Source of the DNA: Enoplosus armatus | Lineage: Eukaryota; Chordata; Actinopteri; Centrarchiformes; Enoplosidae | Length of the DNA: 64,000 nt | Direction: 5' to 3' | NCBI RefSeq assembly: GCF_043641665.1 | Contig: NC_092191.1 | Coordinates: forward strand, 19,499,501-19,563,500 | In this document: in pieces, positions 33,720 to 45,608 of the stretch | Layout: each line of letters begins with the position of its first letter | Numbering within the stretch: the first letter of the stretch is position 1 | Translations under genes and position numbers: made by a program | The notes under the pieces: generated by a model | Told to the model about the DNA's origin: nothing | Seen by the model: the letters and a program-made list of their open reading frames with translations, nothing else | Databases searched by the model: none

Positions 33720-33875
33720 CAGTCACAGTTTGGTTAGGTTGAGGCAACAAAACTACTTGGTTAGGTTTAGGAAAGGATCACGGTTTGGGTTAAAATAATT
33801 ATAAGTCAACGTTGAACTGCTTCTCTTGGTGCCCCAAACCTAACCAAACGGCGAACGTTTCACAACGTTTAACCA
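33720..33875 (+). repeat. Dispersed 'ttggttaggtttagg' repeat
   Basis: Contains aacaaaactacttggttagg, gaaaggatcacggtttgggt and gccccaaacctaaccaaac, recognised as a dispersed fish repeat. Intergenic. Confidence 0.5.
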
Positions 33876-34426
33876 CGTGTTACAAAGGCCAGAAAGCCTT
33901 GAAGGCAAATTTCTCCTACATGCAAAACAGAATCTCACTTACCTCTGGTGGCATACCGAGCCGCACAGATCCACCTACCTGTTTTTGTGTACATTTTCAA
34001 TTTGCACATAAAGGAAAATCAGGAAAAACCAATCATGCAACATAGTACGCTTATAAACCCTTTAGTTTTGAATTGCTCCTCCATTCCCTACCGGAATAGC
34101 TGTGGAGCAGGCGCATGCATCCACATTTGAAGCACGTTGCACATCATAGTTGTCCTGGCAGGATTTGTTGTAGTGAGTAGTGTCTTGAAGTTGTAGCTTC
34201 ACCACAGGTTCCTCTGGCGCTCCCGAAGGCCTCCCCTGCTCTCGCCTTTACTCGCATCTCCTTTGAAAATGTGTGTTCGGGGTTTAGACGTCCACAAGGA
34301 GAGACGTGGCTGACAAAAGCAATGGTGACATCTGTTTTCGCAGGTCCTTTTTTAAAAGTAGAGGAAAAAACCCTATTTGGCCCCTTTGGCCAGAAGGGGA
34401 ACGACGCAAACACTGTGAACAGAAAG

Positions 34427-34428
<2 letters not shown>

Positions 34429-34456
<28 letters not shown>
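34429..34456. repeat. (CA)n microsatellite
   Basis: 28 bp of CA. Intergenic, 180 bp downstream (minus-strand sense) of the 34.6-kb exon-like segment. Confidence 0.96.
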
Positions 34457-34458
<2 letters not shown>

Positions 34459-34631
34459 GGCGAGCAGTAAAACACTTGCTACAAGGCAACTCCGCTCGCC
34501 TTGTAACTCTTCCAATTTCGTTTAGCGTGACAAGCTTTCTGTGGGCAGACCTACAATAATATCTGGGGGATTACAGAATCAAACACTGGCAAAAGAAAAT
34601 AAATGGAAACAGTCTTGATTGCTGTACTTAC

Positions 34632-34760
34632 TACATGGGGTTGAAAGCTGTTCCCATGGACAGGACCGAGGGACCTGGGGAGGAGAGGCTTTAGGTCCCG
34701 ATGTCACCTCTGGAACAGCTGGTGGAGCCGAGGGCCGCGCAATCTGTCCACGGTTTGAAT
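34632..34760 (-). other. Exon-like segment, unassigned
   Basis: 129 nt with acceptor GTTTTAAG and strong donor GTAAGT. One frame is open (phase 1 to 1, Pro/Ser-rich, starting SNRGQIARPSAPPAVPEVTS) and the other two are stopped. Its phase does not join directly to the 39.7-kb segment or to kndc1 exon 2. Function unknown. Confidence 0.3.
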
Positions 34761-35663
34761 CTTAAAACACAAAACAATTTTAGCTCTGTGAATCACAGCG
34801 CAACGACTCAAGTTAAGTTTTGTCAAACAATGCCTACAGTTTAAAAAGCAGCGCTTTCAAACTTTCCATAACAGCATTTACAATGAGAAACCATACAAAA
34901 CATATTCCAGCAATATTCTTTTTTTTTTCCAATTATTCTTTTATGCCAAAAAATGTCAGATGATGATGATGATTGACATCTCTTTATTATTTATGTTTAT
35001 TTACACATATAGGCTTCAGATCGATGACTGGCACTTATCAAACACAAACTTGTCAGTATTGTAACACGTTGTCTTGTCCTCATTGCAGCATGGCTGTGTG
35101 CACTGCACAACATTAATAATAATGGTCACATTCATTTGACTCTGAGCTAGCATTGTTATAATCACTCGGCCCAAAGATCCTCATCAGCAGTTGCTTCAGA
35201 CCCGTCTTTGTTTTCACAGTTACTGTCAACAGAACAACAACAACAACAACAACAACAACATTCCCTCAGCTACTACTACCGAAAGACCATATAAAACCTT
35301 TTTGGAGAAACACATTAGAAATATGAACAAATTAGAAAGAAGTGAGGTGAAAGAGACAGGCGCATGTTATTGTAGTAACACACACACACACATATGTTTC
35401 GACCCACTTTCCGAGGATACAGTTATCTCCCATGTCCATCCCGAATAAACGTCCATATATTCACTTAGAAATCATAGGGAAAAAAGCTCCTTATGACTCC
35501 AGAGCGTGCCTGAAAATCATCAACTTTTTCATTTTTCTTCAGTGTAAAAGTAATCCAGTGATAGGTGCCTGCACTTCTACTGGTACACTGCAAACAGGAA
35601 GTGCTAATAACTAATTCGGCATACTTTTAATGGTGCCAATTTGCCAAAATGTAAACAAATATG

Positions 35664-35697
<34 letters not shown>

Positions 35698-35698
35698 T
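35664..35698. repeat. (TA)n microsatellite
   Basis: About 35 bp of AT/TA with one TG interruption. Intergenic. Confidence 0.95.
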
Positions 35699-37738
35699 TA
35701 AAAAACGGCCTTAAGTATGCCTTTAAGGTTTTTTAATGTTAGGTCCTGTAGTTTGCGTTCTTTAATTCTATCCTATTACTGTCTGTATTTTCCTTTACTT
35801 TTCTTTCCTTTTTTTAAAAATGTGCTTTACTTCTCTGTGGTTCATTGCTGTATCATCTCCATTACCGGTGCGTTTCTGTGTTCTGTGTTACTGATCTTTG
35901 TCATTTCATTAGCATGTGAAGCTTTTCGTTTGCAGTCTTGAGGACATGGCGATAGCGCTGAAGAGTGTTCAATATTACAATCATAATTACACTCTTTTCA
36001 TCATTAACAAAAATCTTACATAATCATAACACACTCCTTAAAGAGCAAGTTAATTAGTGGATCAGCCATAATGATATCATTGCAATACATAGCAATAAGT
36101 AATGGAAACTGGTGGATTACTGAATGCATCACAGTTCTGACATGCAGCTTTATGTGAACAGCACTGTGTGCTGTGTGGATTGGTGTGTCTGCCTGTGTGA
36201 AGGTGAGGAAGCACTCGGGCATAAACGTCAGGGAGGGGAAAAAACAAAACAAAACAACAACAACAACGTAGGCCTACCAGCATAATCTCTGCAGCAGCGC
36301 GGGTTAAATAGCTGCAGCGAGACTTGATATGTTACAGTGGGACAAACATTTATGAACTTCGCCCATGGACTTGCCACATGATAATGATTCACAGGAAGAG
36401 AGAAAGGACGAAGTTAGTGTGTCCCTGCATATATTTGCATTTGGCTGGGGGCTTGAGTTCAGTTCAGCAGCCCCCCCCCCCCCCCCATTTTTCACCTCCG
36501 TTTGAACACTTAATTACTTCAGCTGGCTAATCTTTCACTTAATAAAAATCTATTAAATAGGCCTGTCTGGGTACAAGCGGGACATGATTTAGAGAGCCTG
36601 GACCAGAGCCCCTGTGTTTCTGCTGCACTTGGACAAGACAATATTTTTGTGCCTAGCAGATCAGTCTTGCAATTACACTTCGGCACATGTGGAATTGACT
36701 CATGTCTTGACCTCAACCATTTGCGTAATTTTTGTTTGTTGTTCTTTTTGTCTGGCAGTAGCAGAGATCATCTCTCATCTGGTTTATGCTGAGTCTAAAA
36801 CCGTCTCCGACCACAAAGAGGAACGAAGCTCATGCATCAACCCGCCTGTTGACCTCAACCTCACAGACGCTGGGCTTTTCTCTGACATCCGTTTGTGGCC
36901 CTCAACGCCTCAAGTTACCGATTTTAACCACTAGATGGCATTCCTGTATAAGAGGGCAGAAGAGAGCAGGAATCTGAACCCAAAGAGAGGACAGGAAATC
37001 AGATGTTTCAGTGTGTTTGCCTCGTCGACAGCTGAAGCCCCTACCAGCTACGTTACATCACGCATCAACATCACTGTCTGTTTCTACGTCGCCAGTGAGC
37101 GACAGTAGCAGTTTCCATGGCTCTTATTGTAGTGAGGACTTCATTTCTGTCACTCGGAGAAGGAAAACCCTGAGGGGCTCTCATTTGCACATTTGGCCAC
37201 GTGCTTAAAATGCACATTTACAAACTGAGATTCCCAGAACTCGTCTGCTGAAAACAAAGGAAAGCGATGACAGATTGACTTTCTGGAGCAAACAGTTGGC
37301 AGCCTTAGTGAGGGAATATACAGTCGAAAATGAAGAATGGACCCCCGGGCCGTAGCCAGGATTTTAGAGATGCTGAGGACGAGTCCCCCGCAATGCATCC
37401 CCCACCACTCACAGAAAATTAAGACTATAAACCATTTTCCCTCCTTGAGTTTTTAGGCATTTTATTCCTTTATTAGACAGCAACAGTAGAGGGATGTCAG
37501 GAAGGAGAAGAGGGAGAGAGAGAGATCGGGAGTGGCATACAACAAAGACCCCGGCTGGTTCATAACCCTTAAGTCACCAGGGCGCCCCCCCCCCCCCATT
37601 ATTTATATTTTACTTATTCAGTGAGCTGTTGAATGATGCTTGCTGTAAATTTGATTTCCCAAAATGAGGGTCTACTTTTTCAAACCGACAAAAGGCAGCA
37701 ACAGCTTTTATACTGGCTATTCCCTGCATTGCCTGGTG

Positions 37739-38492
37739 TAGTCCCATGGTGTAGTTACATGGTGTAGTTGCCTGTTGTAGTTGCACGGTGTAGTTACATG
37801 GTGTAGTTGCATGGTGCAGTTGCATGGTGTAGTTGCATGGTGTAGTTACATGGTGTAGTTGCATGGTGTAGTTGCATGGTGTAGTTACATGGTGTAGTTA
37901 CATGGTGTAGTTGCACGGTGTAGTTGCCTGTTGTAGTTGCATGGTGTAGTTACATGGTGTAGTTGCACGGTGTAGTTGCACGGTGTAGTTGCATGGTGCA
38001 GTTGCCTGTTGTAGTTACATGGTGTAGTTACATGGTGTAGTTGCCTGTTGCAGTTGCATGGTGTAGTTGCACGGTGTAGTTGCATGGTGCAGTTGCATGG
38101 TGTAGTTACATGGTGTAGTTGCATGGTGCAGTTGCCTGTTGTAGTTGCATGGTGCAGTTGCCTGTTGTAGTTGCATGGTGCAGTTACATGGTGTAGTTAC
38201 ATGGTGCAGTTGCTTGTTGCAGTTGCATGGTGTAGTTACATGGTGTAGTTACATGGTGTAGTTGCACGGTGTAGTTGCACGGTGTAGTTGCATGGTGTAG
38301 TTGCACACTGTAGTTACACGGTGTAGTTGCACGGTGTAGTTGCCTGTTGTAGTTGCATGGTGTAGTTACATGGTGTAGTTACACGGTGTAGTTGCACGGT
38401 GTAGTTGCCTGTTGTAGTTGCATGGTGTAGTTGCACGGTGTAGTTGGACGGTGTAGTTACATGGTGTAGTTACATGGTGTAGTTGCATGGTG
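37739..38492. repeat. 13-bp minisatellite, 58 copies, no indels
   Basis: 58 consecutive 13-bp units fill exactly 754 bp. The commonest forms by hand count are tagttacatggtg (15), tagttgcatggtg (14), tagttgcacggtg (10) and the t/cagttgcctgttg pair (8). All differences are substitutions at a few positions. Four-unit blocks recur, for example units 45-48 equal units 50-53, which points to higher-order duplication. Because 13 is not a multiple of 3, it also produces spurious 39-nt-period ORFs. Confidence 0.97.
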
Positions 38493-39724
38493 AAAGCTGG
38501 CTGCAGCTGGGGACGCCGATGACATGGACCGACCTTATACTGAACATACACGGACCCGTCTCAGTATCATATAAGCGTAAGGGAAACTGTAAATGTGGTG
38601 ACGAAAATGGGAAATGTTGCTTGGAGAAAATAGGGAATAGAAAATGATTAAATGTGTGCGAGACAAAAACAAAAAAGAGAAAAATATTCAAAGAAAAATG
38701 AAATGAGCTCGATAGAAGTGCAAAATAAATTACATTTTCATTATTTTCTTTTACCAACTGGTTGGAGGTTAAAAGAAAAGTATAAAGCTTCATGCTTCTT
38801 TCTACAATACATTTTAATTATTTAACCAACAATATTCATTATTTATTCATGTATTCAGTTATATTTTTGACTTCTCTGATACACTTTCGCTGCCTTATAC
38901 TGCTTTGGGGCTCCATACTTCTTCACCACATTGACGCAAAACCTTGAAATCGTCGAATGTACGTCTTGCCAAACACAAACAAAAAGAATTTACTGAAAGC
39001 AAAGTATTGTATGTCTGCATGTCATGTTTGATTGCAAGGAGCACCCCTTTGCAGAGCTGCTACATTGTTTTTTCTTTTTTTATTATGAGATACCAGATAA
39101 CTCAAATCATTGCAGATCCCTTTCAGAAAACTTTGTCATATGATTTGGATAAACCTTCATTTTCTGGGTATAGAGGAGGAGGACACCGGTTACTGGCAGC
39201 TGCGTGGGATTTAACACACCCGTAACAAACAGCCACTGTAGCGTAATCTCCTGGCTTCACTCCTCCCTCTCCATCCCCTCAATTCTCCTCCCCGCTCTCC
39301 CTGGTCCTTTGCCCACCATGCCGTCCCCAGCTGTCCTGATCTCACTCCACTGAAGGAGGGAGGAAGAGTGGGGGAGGAAGGGAGCTGGCCTGCTTCAGCC
39401 CCTGCCTGCCTGCCTGGCTGTCATGTTCGAGCCTTGATGTTACAGACTGCAGTAGCAGCCTCTAAGGCCCCCCCCCCCCCTATAATCCACTGGATTGTTG
39501 CATTAAAACCATCACATGATTCTTTTGCTCCCTTCCAGTTGTACCGTGTTGCGCCAATAGAGGAAGCTATAAATAACAAAGAGGGGGCTGCGGGGGAGGG
39601 AGGGGAGATACAGGACTATCATCATAACACACAGGAACAACACAGATTGGCAGCTGCTGGCTCCCTGCGAACCCCAACCAACGCCCGGCTTTGAGTTAGA
39701 GAGCGCCGTAATATTCACACTTAC

Positions 39725-39808
39725 CTGACTTAGTCTTTGGCACGCATCACAGCGCTCACAAAGGATTTGATGCATAAAGAAATCCAGCGGCGCAGCAGGG
39801 GCCAATGG
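39725..39808 (-). other. Exon-like segment, unassigned
   Basis: 84 nt bounded by acceptor TCGTCACAG and strong donor GTAAGTG. One frame is open throughout (phase 0 to 0, 28 residues, containing DFFMHQILCERCDACQ with a C-x2-C pair) and the other two contain stops. I do not recognise the peptide. It could be a coding exon of a small gene, a lncRNA exon or chance. Confidence 0.3.
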
Positions 39809-40559
39809 CTGTGACGAGAAAACAAGTTACAGGGAATATTCAGACACGTCACTCACAGAGACGTCAAAAGTCTCTCTCTTTTTTTCCCCTCTCTGCTCGG
39901 AATGAGGAGCTACCTCGCATTGTCACATCATAGACTGAGAATCAGGTGCGGCTGTGTTGACAGTAAGCCACTGTGAAATAGCAGAATGGGGTTGAGCTTG
40001 GTAAAATAGGTTGGGGTTTTTTTTTTTTTTTTTTTGTTCATTACTTTCATGTGCTTTGACAAGTGATGTAAGTCTTCGGAGGTCTTCTTTGGGGAGGGGG
40101 CTGAGCGATAGTGATTGGCTGGAAGGTAACCTCTGCACAGGGAGCCATACAGAGGCAAAACGCAGCTATGACAACCAAATATACCAATACAGCTGGGTTT
40201 TTTTGTTGTTGTTGTTGTTGTTGTTCTCCCATGTCTGATGCCCCTGTGCACTGCATTAGCATCTTCTTGCCCGCCAGGCAAACAACTACAGTACAAGAGT
40301 CTGTGTGAGGAAACGCAGGCGGTTTCTTCCCGGTGCATAACGTGGGATGACAGAGCAACATGCTTCACAGGCGTATATGTCACTGTCAGTTACCACGTCA
40401 CCATGACGCCATCAACGCTCACGCTGCTGTACAGTGGAGTGGTGGAGGTGTTCAGATCTTTGTGTACGTGTAGTTGCACTGATCAATATTTCATACGTTA
40501 GCGATGCATTCAACTACAAGGTAGCGGTGCATTGTCTTTTAAACTCCACACCCCCGGTT

Positions 40560-40725
40560 TGTAACAGTGACAAGACAAGAGACGACCCTGATGACATCAT
40601 TATGACATCATCAGGGTTATTTTCCCAGACTTGTCAAAGATCTTCCAGAGCCACAGTTTTCACATGCTGGGTAGTGCTGTGAGTGTCTTGTGTGCAGTAC
40701 TAGAGAATGTACTTGGTTACTTTCC
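40560..40725 (+). repeat. Dispersed repeat with 'gatgacatcattatgacatc' core
   Basis: Contains ccctgatgacatcattatga, ttatttcccagacttgtc-type sequence and cacatgctgggtagtgctgt, which I associate with a dispersed percomorph repeat. It includes an imperfect palindrome at 40,586-40,616. Confidence 0.4.
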
Positions 40726-40799
40726 TCCACTGTAGTAGGTCTTAGACACACTTTAAGTCACACACACATCCCGACACACATGAGAACTTTCATGGACAT

Positions 40800-40801
<2 letters not shown>

Positions 40802-40867
<66 letters not shown>
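40802..40867. repeat. (CA)33 microsatellite
   Basis: 66 bp of uninterrupted CA. Intergenic. Confidence 0.97.
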
Positions 40868-40869
<2 letters not shown>

Positions 40870-41241
40870 CATTAGAAATGTAGCTTCCAAGAAACCAAGT
40901 GATGATATCTAATAAGAAGTTTTGCCCACCTCTTTCTGTCTTCTCTTCCTCTTTGATCTCTCCACCTCACTCCTTCTGTTCCTTTCTTCCCTTAAGCCTC
41001 AAACTATCCACCCAAATCCCCCCCCCCACCCCCACCCCCACCCTCTCTCCGTCTCCTCTCCATTCACTCTGCAGCTCTGCCTCGCTCTCTCCCTCCCCTG
41101 CGAGTCTCGAGCATGTTATTTAAGTCAAGGACGGCATTAGCATGACGATCACAGCCTTCCATCACGAGCCCTGTCTGCCAAGGCCGGAGCTGGAGGAGCG
41201 AGCTTTGTTATTAGTGGTGGAGAGGGGTCCGCCAAACATGC

Positions 41242-41272
<31 letters not shown>

Positions 41273-42129
41273 CGACACAGGCCTGTGAGAAATTGAAGCT
41301 GATCTGGGATTGCTTAAGACAAAGCATACATGTGTCTACATTAAAGAAAAGCATTTGCGTGCCATACGTTGCCAGATTGATCCGCACACTTGAAGGAGAA
41401 GCCCCCCTCTCTCAATGACGAGACAAAAGCGTTTTCCTCAAGTGTCAAGAGACAGACCTACAAAGAGACTCAAAAATCACGCCCCCCCTCACCACCACCA
41501 CCACCACCACCACCACACGTGCAGCTCCTTCATCATGATAGGAAACCCTCAGAGAAATCGGATCAGACTGCAGGCTATGTATGAACTCCCGCTTGTTATT
41601 CCAGATATTATGCCCCACAGGGGGAAAAAAACAACAACATACATGCAACATGTTGTCACATTGTCTCAGGGGCACTCGCTCCCTCCGTCTCCCCCTCTCT
41701 TTGCTCATTCTCTCCCTTTACAAACCTATTTATTACAACAGGAAATTAAAACACAGTTAATTGTATCATAAACACGCATCTGTGTTACTAAAACCAGATT
41801 AATTTTTAATGAAACAGATGCCGTCCTGGGCCAATTTCTCCCTTCGCCCAACCTACCGCGGCCTGCAGTCTTTATAAAGCATCCTTTCCTTTCACGGACT
41901 CTCTGTCGTGAGCTGAAAGCGACAGCACTTGCTGGAAAAAACACACTTATTGGTTCAAAGACACCCCCCCCCCCCAACCCCCAACCCCCACCCCCCTTGG
42001 TAATTAAAGCCATCATAGCCTTATACTAATTATCTATATAATCACCACTGCAGCTCATTTGGCACTGCAGCACACAAAATAACTCAGCTTTTGCTTTTTT
42101 GGAAGGATACTGGCTTCAGACGTCCATGA

Positions 42130-42200
42130 CTCACCTTTCATGGACACCCTGCAGTACTCATGTTCAGTCTGGGTCTTCACAGCAGACAGAGGAGGAGAGA
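42130..42200 (-). other. Possible first-exon donor, unassigned
   Basis: The minus strand reads CCATGAAAG|GTGAGTCATGG, a strong splice donor with the exon ending at 42,135. There is no nearby acceptor of similar quality, so it would be a first exon. It lies just downstream of the adgra1 poly(A) candidate and could start a transcript that includes the 39.7- and 34.6-kb segments. Low confidence. Confidence 0.2.
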
Positions 42201-42434
42201 TGGGGTCTGACATTTCACATGGCTTTCAGTCATGGGGGGTGGCATGTGGCCTTGGAAAAGAAAAAAAAAAAAAAAAAAAAAACTCCAGCTGCATATTAAA
42301 TGTGCTCAGGCGTTTCATGGCCTGTCAAACCTGGGTTTGATTTGTGATGCACGGAAGACACACTGTCTCATTTCCTGGGTGATGTGTGCACACGTGGGCG
42401 CATGTGCATGTATGTGTACACGGTCCGGGCATGC

Positions 42435-42438
<4 letters not shown>

Positions 42439-42508
<70 letters not shown>
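42439..42508. repeat. (CA)n microsatellite
   Basis: About 70 bp of CA, roughly 260 bp past the candidate adgra1 poly(A) signal. Confidence 0.97.
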
Positions 42509-42514
<6 letters not shown>

Positions 42515-42749
42515 GCGGCAGTCAAGCCTGCTATCATTTGAATTCCTCCCCTGTGGTGGCTCTGTAAGGCATCTCAATCGCCATCACGCTGTCAGAAGAA
42601 ATAAACACATTACGGCGAGAACTGAGAAGGGAAAAAAAAACAAAAAACAGGCTTCTTCTTTCGCTCGCATTCACCGTCATGCCGTATAAGTTAAATGCAC
42701 TCTCTGCTCACGCACACACAAACACAGGCCAAAGATAGCTCTCATCCGT

Positions 42750-45608
42750 TGCATGGTGAAAAAATACATTTATTGGAATCTGTGTCAATGTAGAAAAAAG
42801 TGAAAACTGGCTTTAGGTTTTGTCACAGTACCACAGGTGAATATTCCAGCAGGCGTCTGGTGAGCCGAAACCAAGTCAGCAAGCTCGTTTAGGGCAGTAC
42901 ATCTGCTACTGATGACAACAGAGAAGTCGGCCTGCGGTGGCCTATGACACCAAACACATCGTCTCGCAGACACTGAAAAGCTCAGGCTGCTCCTAAGACA
43001 CACCACCAGCGAATACGCGCGTTGTACAGCAATTAACCTAGACCAATGTTCTCGCAGTTTGATGCGCGTTTAGCGGGAGAGGCTGATTTCAAAATGTTTT
43101 GTTGTGATACTGTCACAAATCCCTTTCCAATAACTGCAAAGCCAGGGCCACTGAGTGCCAGCATCTAAGGTGGCTCAGAGGAGCCCGTATTATGTGCGCA
43201 ATCAAGGGCCACTGTTCTATAACTCATAAGTTGGGCCCATAATATCCCATTTTGCCCCAGCTCCGGGAAATAACTCCGGTGGCCCTGTGCAAAGCTATGA
43301 AGTTCATGCATCATCTTTGATGTGTACCAGGGCCTCCTTTCACTATTCAAAGCCTGCCATCCAAATAAAGGGAGTATCACATTCATATTTCCCTTTTCTT
43401 TTCTGCAGAAGTCACTTTGTTTTTAATTCAAACATTTCTGTCCGAACAAACATTTCTATAATAAACACACTGTAAGTGACAGATTCTATTCCGGCAGGCC
43501 AAATGTTATTATGGGTAGTGCATTTCTATATCTGATATGACAGGATAAGTCTCACAACACATGGCGAGTCTGCATACTTTATGGAATCAACTGAAATTGC
43601 AACAGAAGAAGGCATTTGAAAACAAAAAGGACATTTCTAAACTCAGATACTGAGTATTAACATTGAGAGGTCAGGGTTTTTTTTTCCCCCATACAACTTT
43701 CTTTACATATAGACTTATTTTATTCTTAAATATCTTAAATCTCATAGAAAATAATTCATCAGAAACGGATTCTATATACACAGACAGGAGTGCACGAGAT
43801 GGATAAAGAGATGGCGTGCATGCTGAGGTGGCTTGGCGAGAGCGGGGGTCTGCAGTGAGATTATATGCGCTGCTTGGGTGTGCGTTTTCCTCTAAGTTTG
43901 GCTTTTCTGACTGAAACGTATGACGGGTTTTGTGTGGAGCGTCGTACTCAGAATCATCATTCATAAGACAAACAAGTGCTTCTAAATCAATACAGAGCTT
44001 CTTTTGCCTTCTCCTCTGAGTGGCAATTCTTCAAAGAGAATGTGACCTTCATGGGAACCAAAAAAAAAAAAAGAAAAAAAAAAAAAAGATCCATACTTCA
44101 ACCTTAGCCTCTGCTGTTAGTTAGTTATCTAGCAAAGCAGAACCAAGAGCATTATGACTTTCAGGACTGGATTCTATGAGGAACCTAAGCTTAAAGTCTT
44201 GTTAAATGGAGATTACAGTGGGAAATGGTGCTAGTATTTGTCGAGAACTAGGCAAAAATGAAACATACAAGCTGCAGCAGTCGTATCGGGTCGAGGCAAA
44301 TGATGTGTTCCTGGATGGGCGTTCATTGACACTGTTAAAATATGGCGCCACACACAGCAAGGCAAGCGTGCTTCGGGGCTTTTATCGGAGAAATCAAAAA
44401 TAAATCAAATATAAAGGGATTGCATTTGGACTAATTTATGCCATGTGTGATTTTGTGGCTTTAGCCAATAATAGTGGGTGAGGTTTGTTTTTGTTAAGAG
44501 GGAAAAAATAATAGGACATTGGTCACAGGCAAGTTTCCCATAGCAGCTTGTTGTTTCATCTATAAATCACATTCACACTCGCTTTTTGTGTGTTTGATTT
44601 TACTAAAGGATCGTAAGCTGATTTCTATGATGCCTGACAGCATGTGCGAGCTGAGGAGAATAAAAAGACCCCCCCCCCTCCCCAAACCAGTTTGGCAATG
44701 AATTCGCTGTGAGGACCGGGCTCTATGTGGCACAGTGTTAATAACAGAAATCGCGCTGGATCCAATGACTCAATGACACCGACTCTCTATTCACAATGGC
44801 CACGCTGTTGCTGTTGATGCCGCCGTTATTTACTTCTCTCCAGAAAAAAAAAAAGGAAAAAAGAGAAACACAACAGTGAAGACATCATACAGACAGCACG
44901 ATCAATACCAACCTGGAAGAGGATGCTTAATTCTGCTTCTCTTTTTCTCTTGCTTTGAATTTTCACAAATTCGCTGGCATCCACACATCTCTGGCAAGCG
45001 ACAGTATCTTTGTATGTTATTTAGAAAATCTTTAGCAGATATTCACAGTTGCTTGACTGAATGGCAAAAATACCCATGAAGTCTAAAATTGCTGGTTTAG
45101 TTGTCTAAAACATGGATGCCGAGAGTTCTTTAAAGTACTGGAGGTTATCGGAGACTATTTGATGGATTCAGATTCAGAAGTGTAAAAAAATCTTGCAGCG
45201 TGTCGCCTTGGAGCACTAACACACATATTCATACATACGACCATTCATTTTTCTGGTATATATATATAGAGAGAGATCTGTAGTAATATGGAACAGTGGA
45301 AATACCTTCAATTACATCTGATGGTGATGTGACACACATTTCACAAATTCTTCTCGGTGGAAGAGATTCGGTTCTGTGTATGGATGCTCTTCAGGGAGCG
45401 TTTACATGGTATCAGATTTCTGTACAGTAAAACAGCACACATAAAAACATGAGGACATTAAAATAAAAATATCCCACGCTGATTGTGACATTTAAAATGT
45501 TGTTCAATTCATTTTTTCTTTTTTTTATTCTAGAAAGGGAGGCGAGGGTTTATTTTTTGGCGGGACGAGGCAGGGGTGCTGCCCATCCCCTTGTCTTTCC
45601 TTCCCACA
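42750..45608 (-). other. adgra1: Probable adgra1 3'UTR
   Basis: The 2.85 kb between the adgra1 stop and the best poly(A) signal holds no convincing coding exon. It is AT-rich and has few dispersed repeats, unlike the neighbouring intergenic sequence, which fits a long neuronal 3'UTR. A closer AATAAA (minus strand, 45,549-45,554) is also present, so a shorter UTR is possible. Confidence 0.45.
42769..42774 (-). terminator. Candidate adgra1 poly(A) signal
   Basis: Minus-strand AATAAA. About 35-65 nt downstream it is followed by a GU-rich stretch (minus strand TGTGTTTGTGTGTGCGTGAG), the usual arrangement for cleavage and polyadenylation. Assignment to adgra1 is inferred from position and strand. 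Confidence 0.45.

Larger units (their letters stand above)
28851..42749. other. Intergenic region between kndc1 and adgra1
   Basis: 13.9 kb with no gene I can name. It holds dispersed repeats (28.9-29.2, 30.5-30.95, 31.87-32.17, 33.7-33.9 and 40.56-40.7 kb), the 13-bp minisatellite (37.7-38.5 kb), several long CA arrays and homopolymer runs. It also holds three minus-strand segments with good splice signals, at 34.6, 39.7 and 42.1 kb. The remainder is non-repetitive sequence in which I see no supported feature. Confidence 0.7.

Noticed and set aside
37739..38492. CRISPR-like array
   Set aside because: Units are contiguous 13-mers without unique spacers, in a vertebrate genome.
37610..38551. 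ORFs with repeating ATTPCNYT-like peptides
   Set aside because: They are translations of the 13-bp minisatellite in three rotating frames and not a protein repeat family.
42315..42577. Poly-(Cys-Val) and poly-(His-Thr) ORFs
   Set aside because: Translations of CA/TG microsatellites. The same holds for similar ORFs near 215, 23.7, 24.6, 26.4, 34.4 and 40.8 kb.
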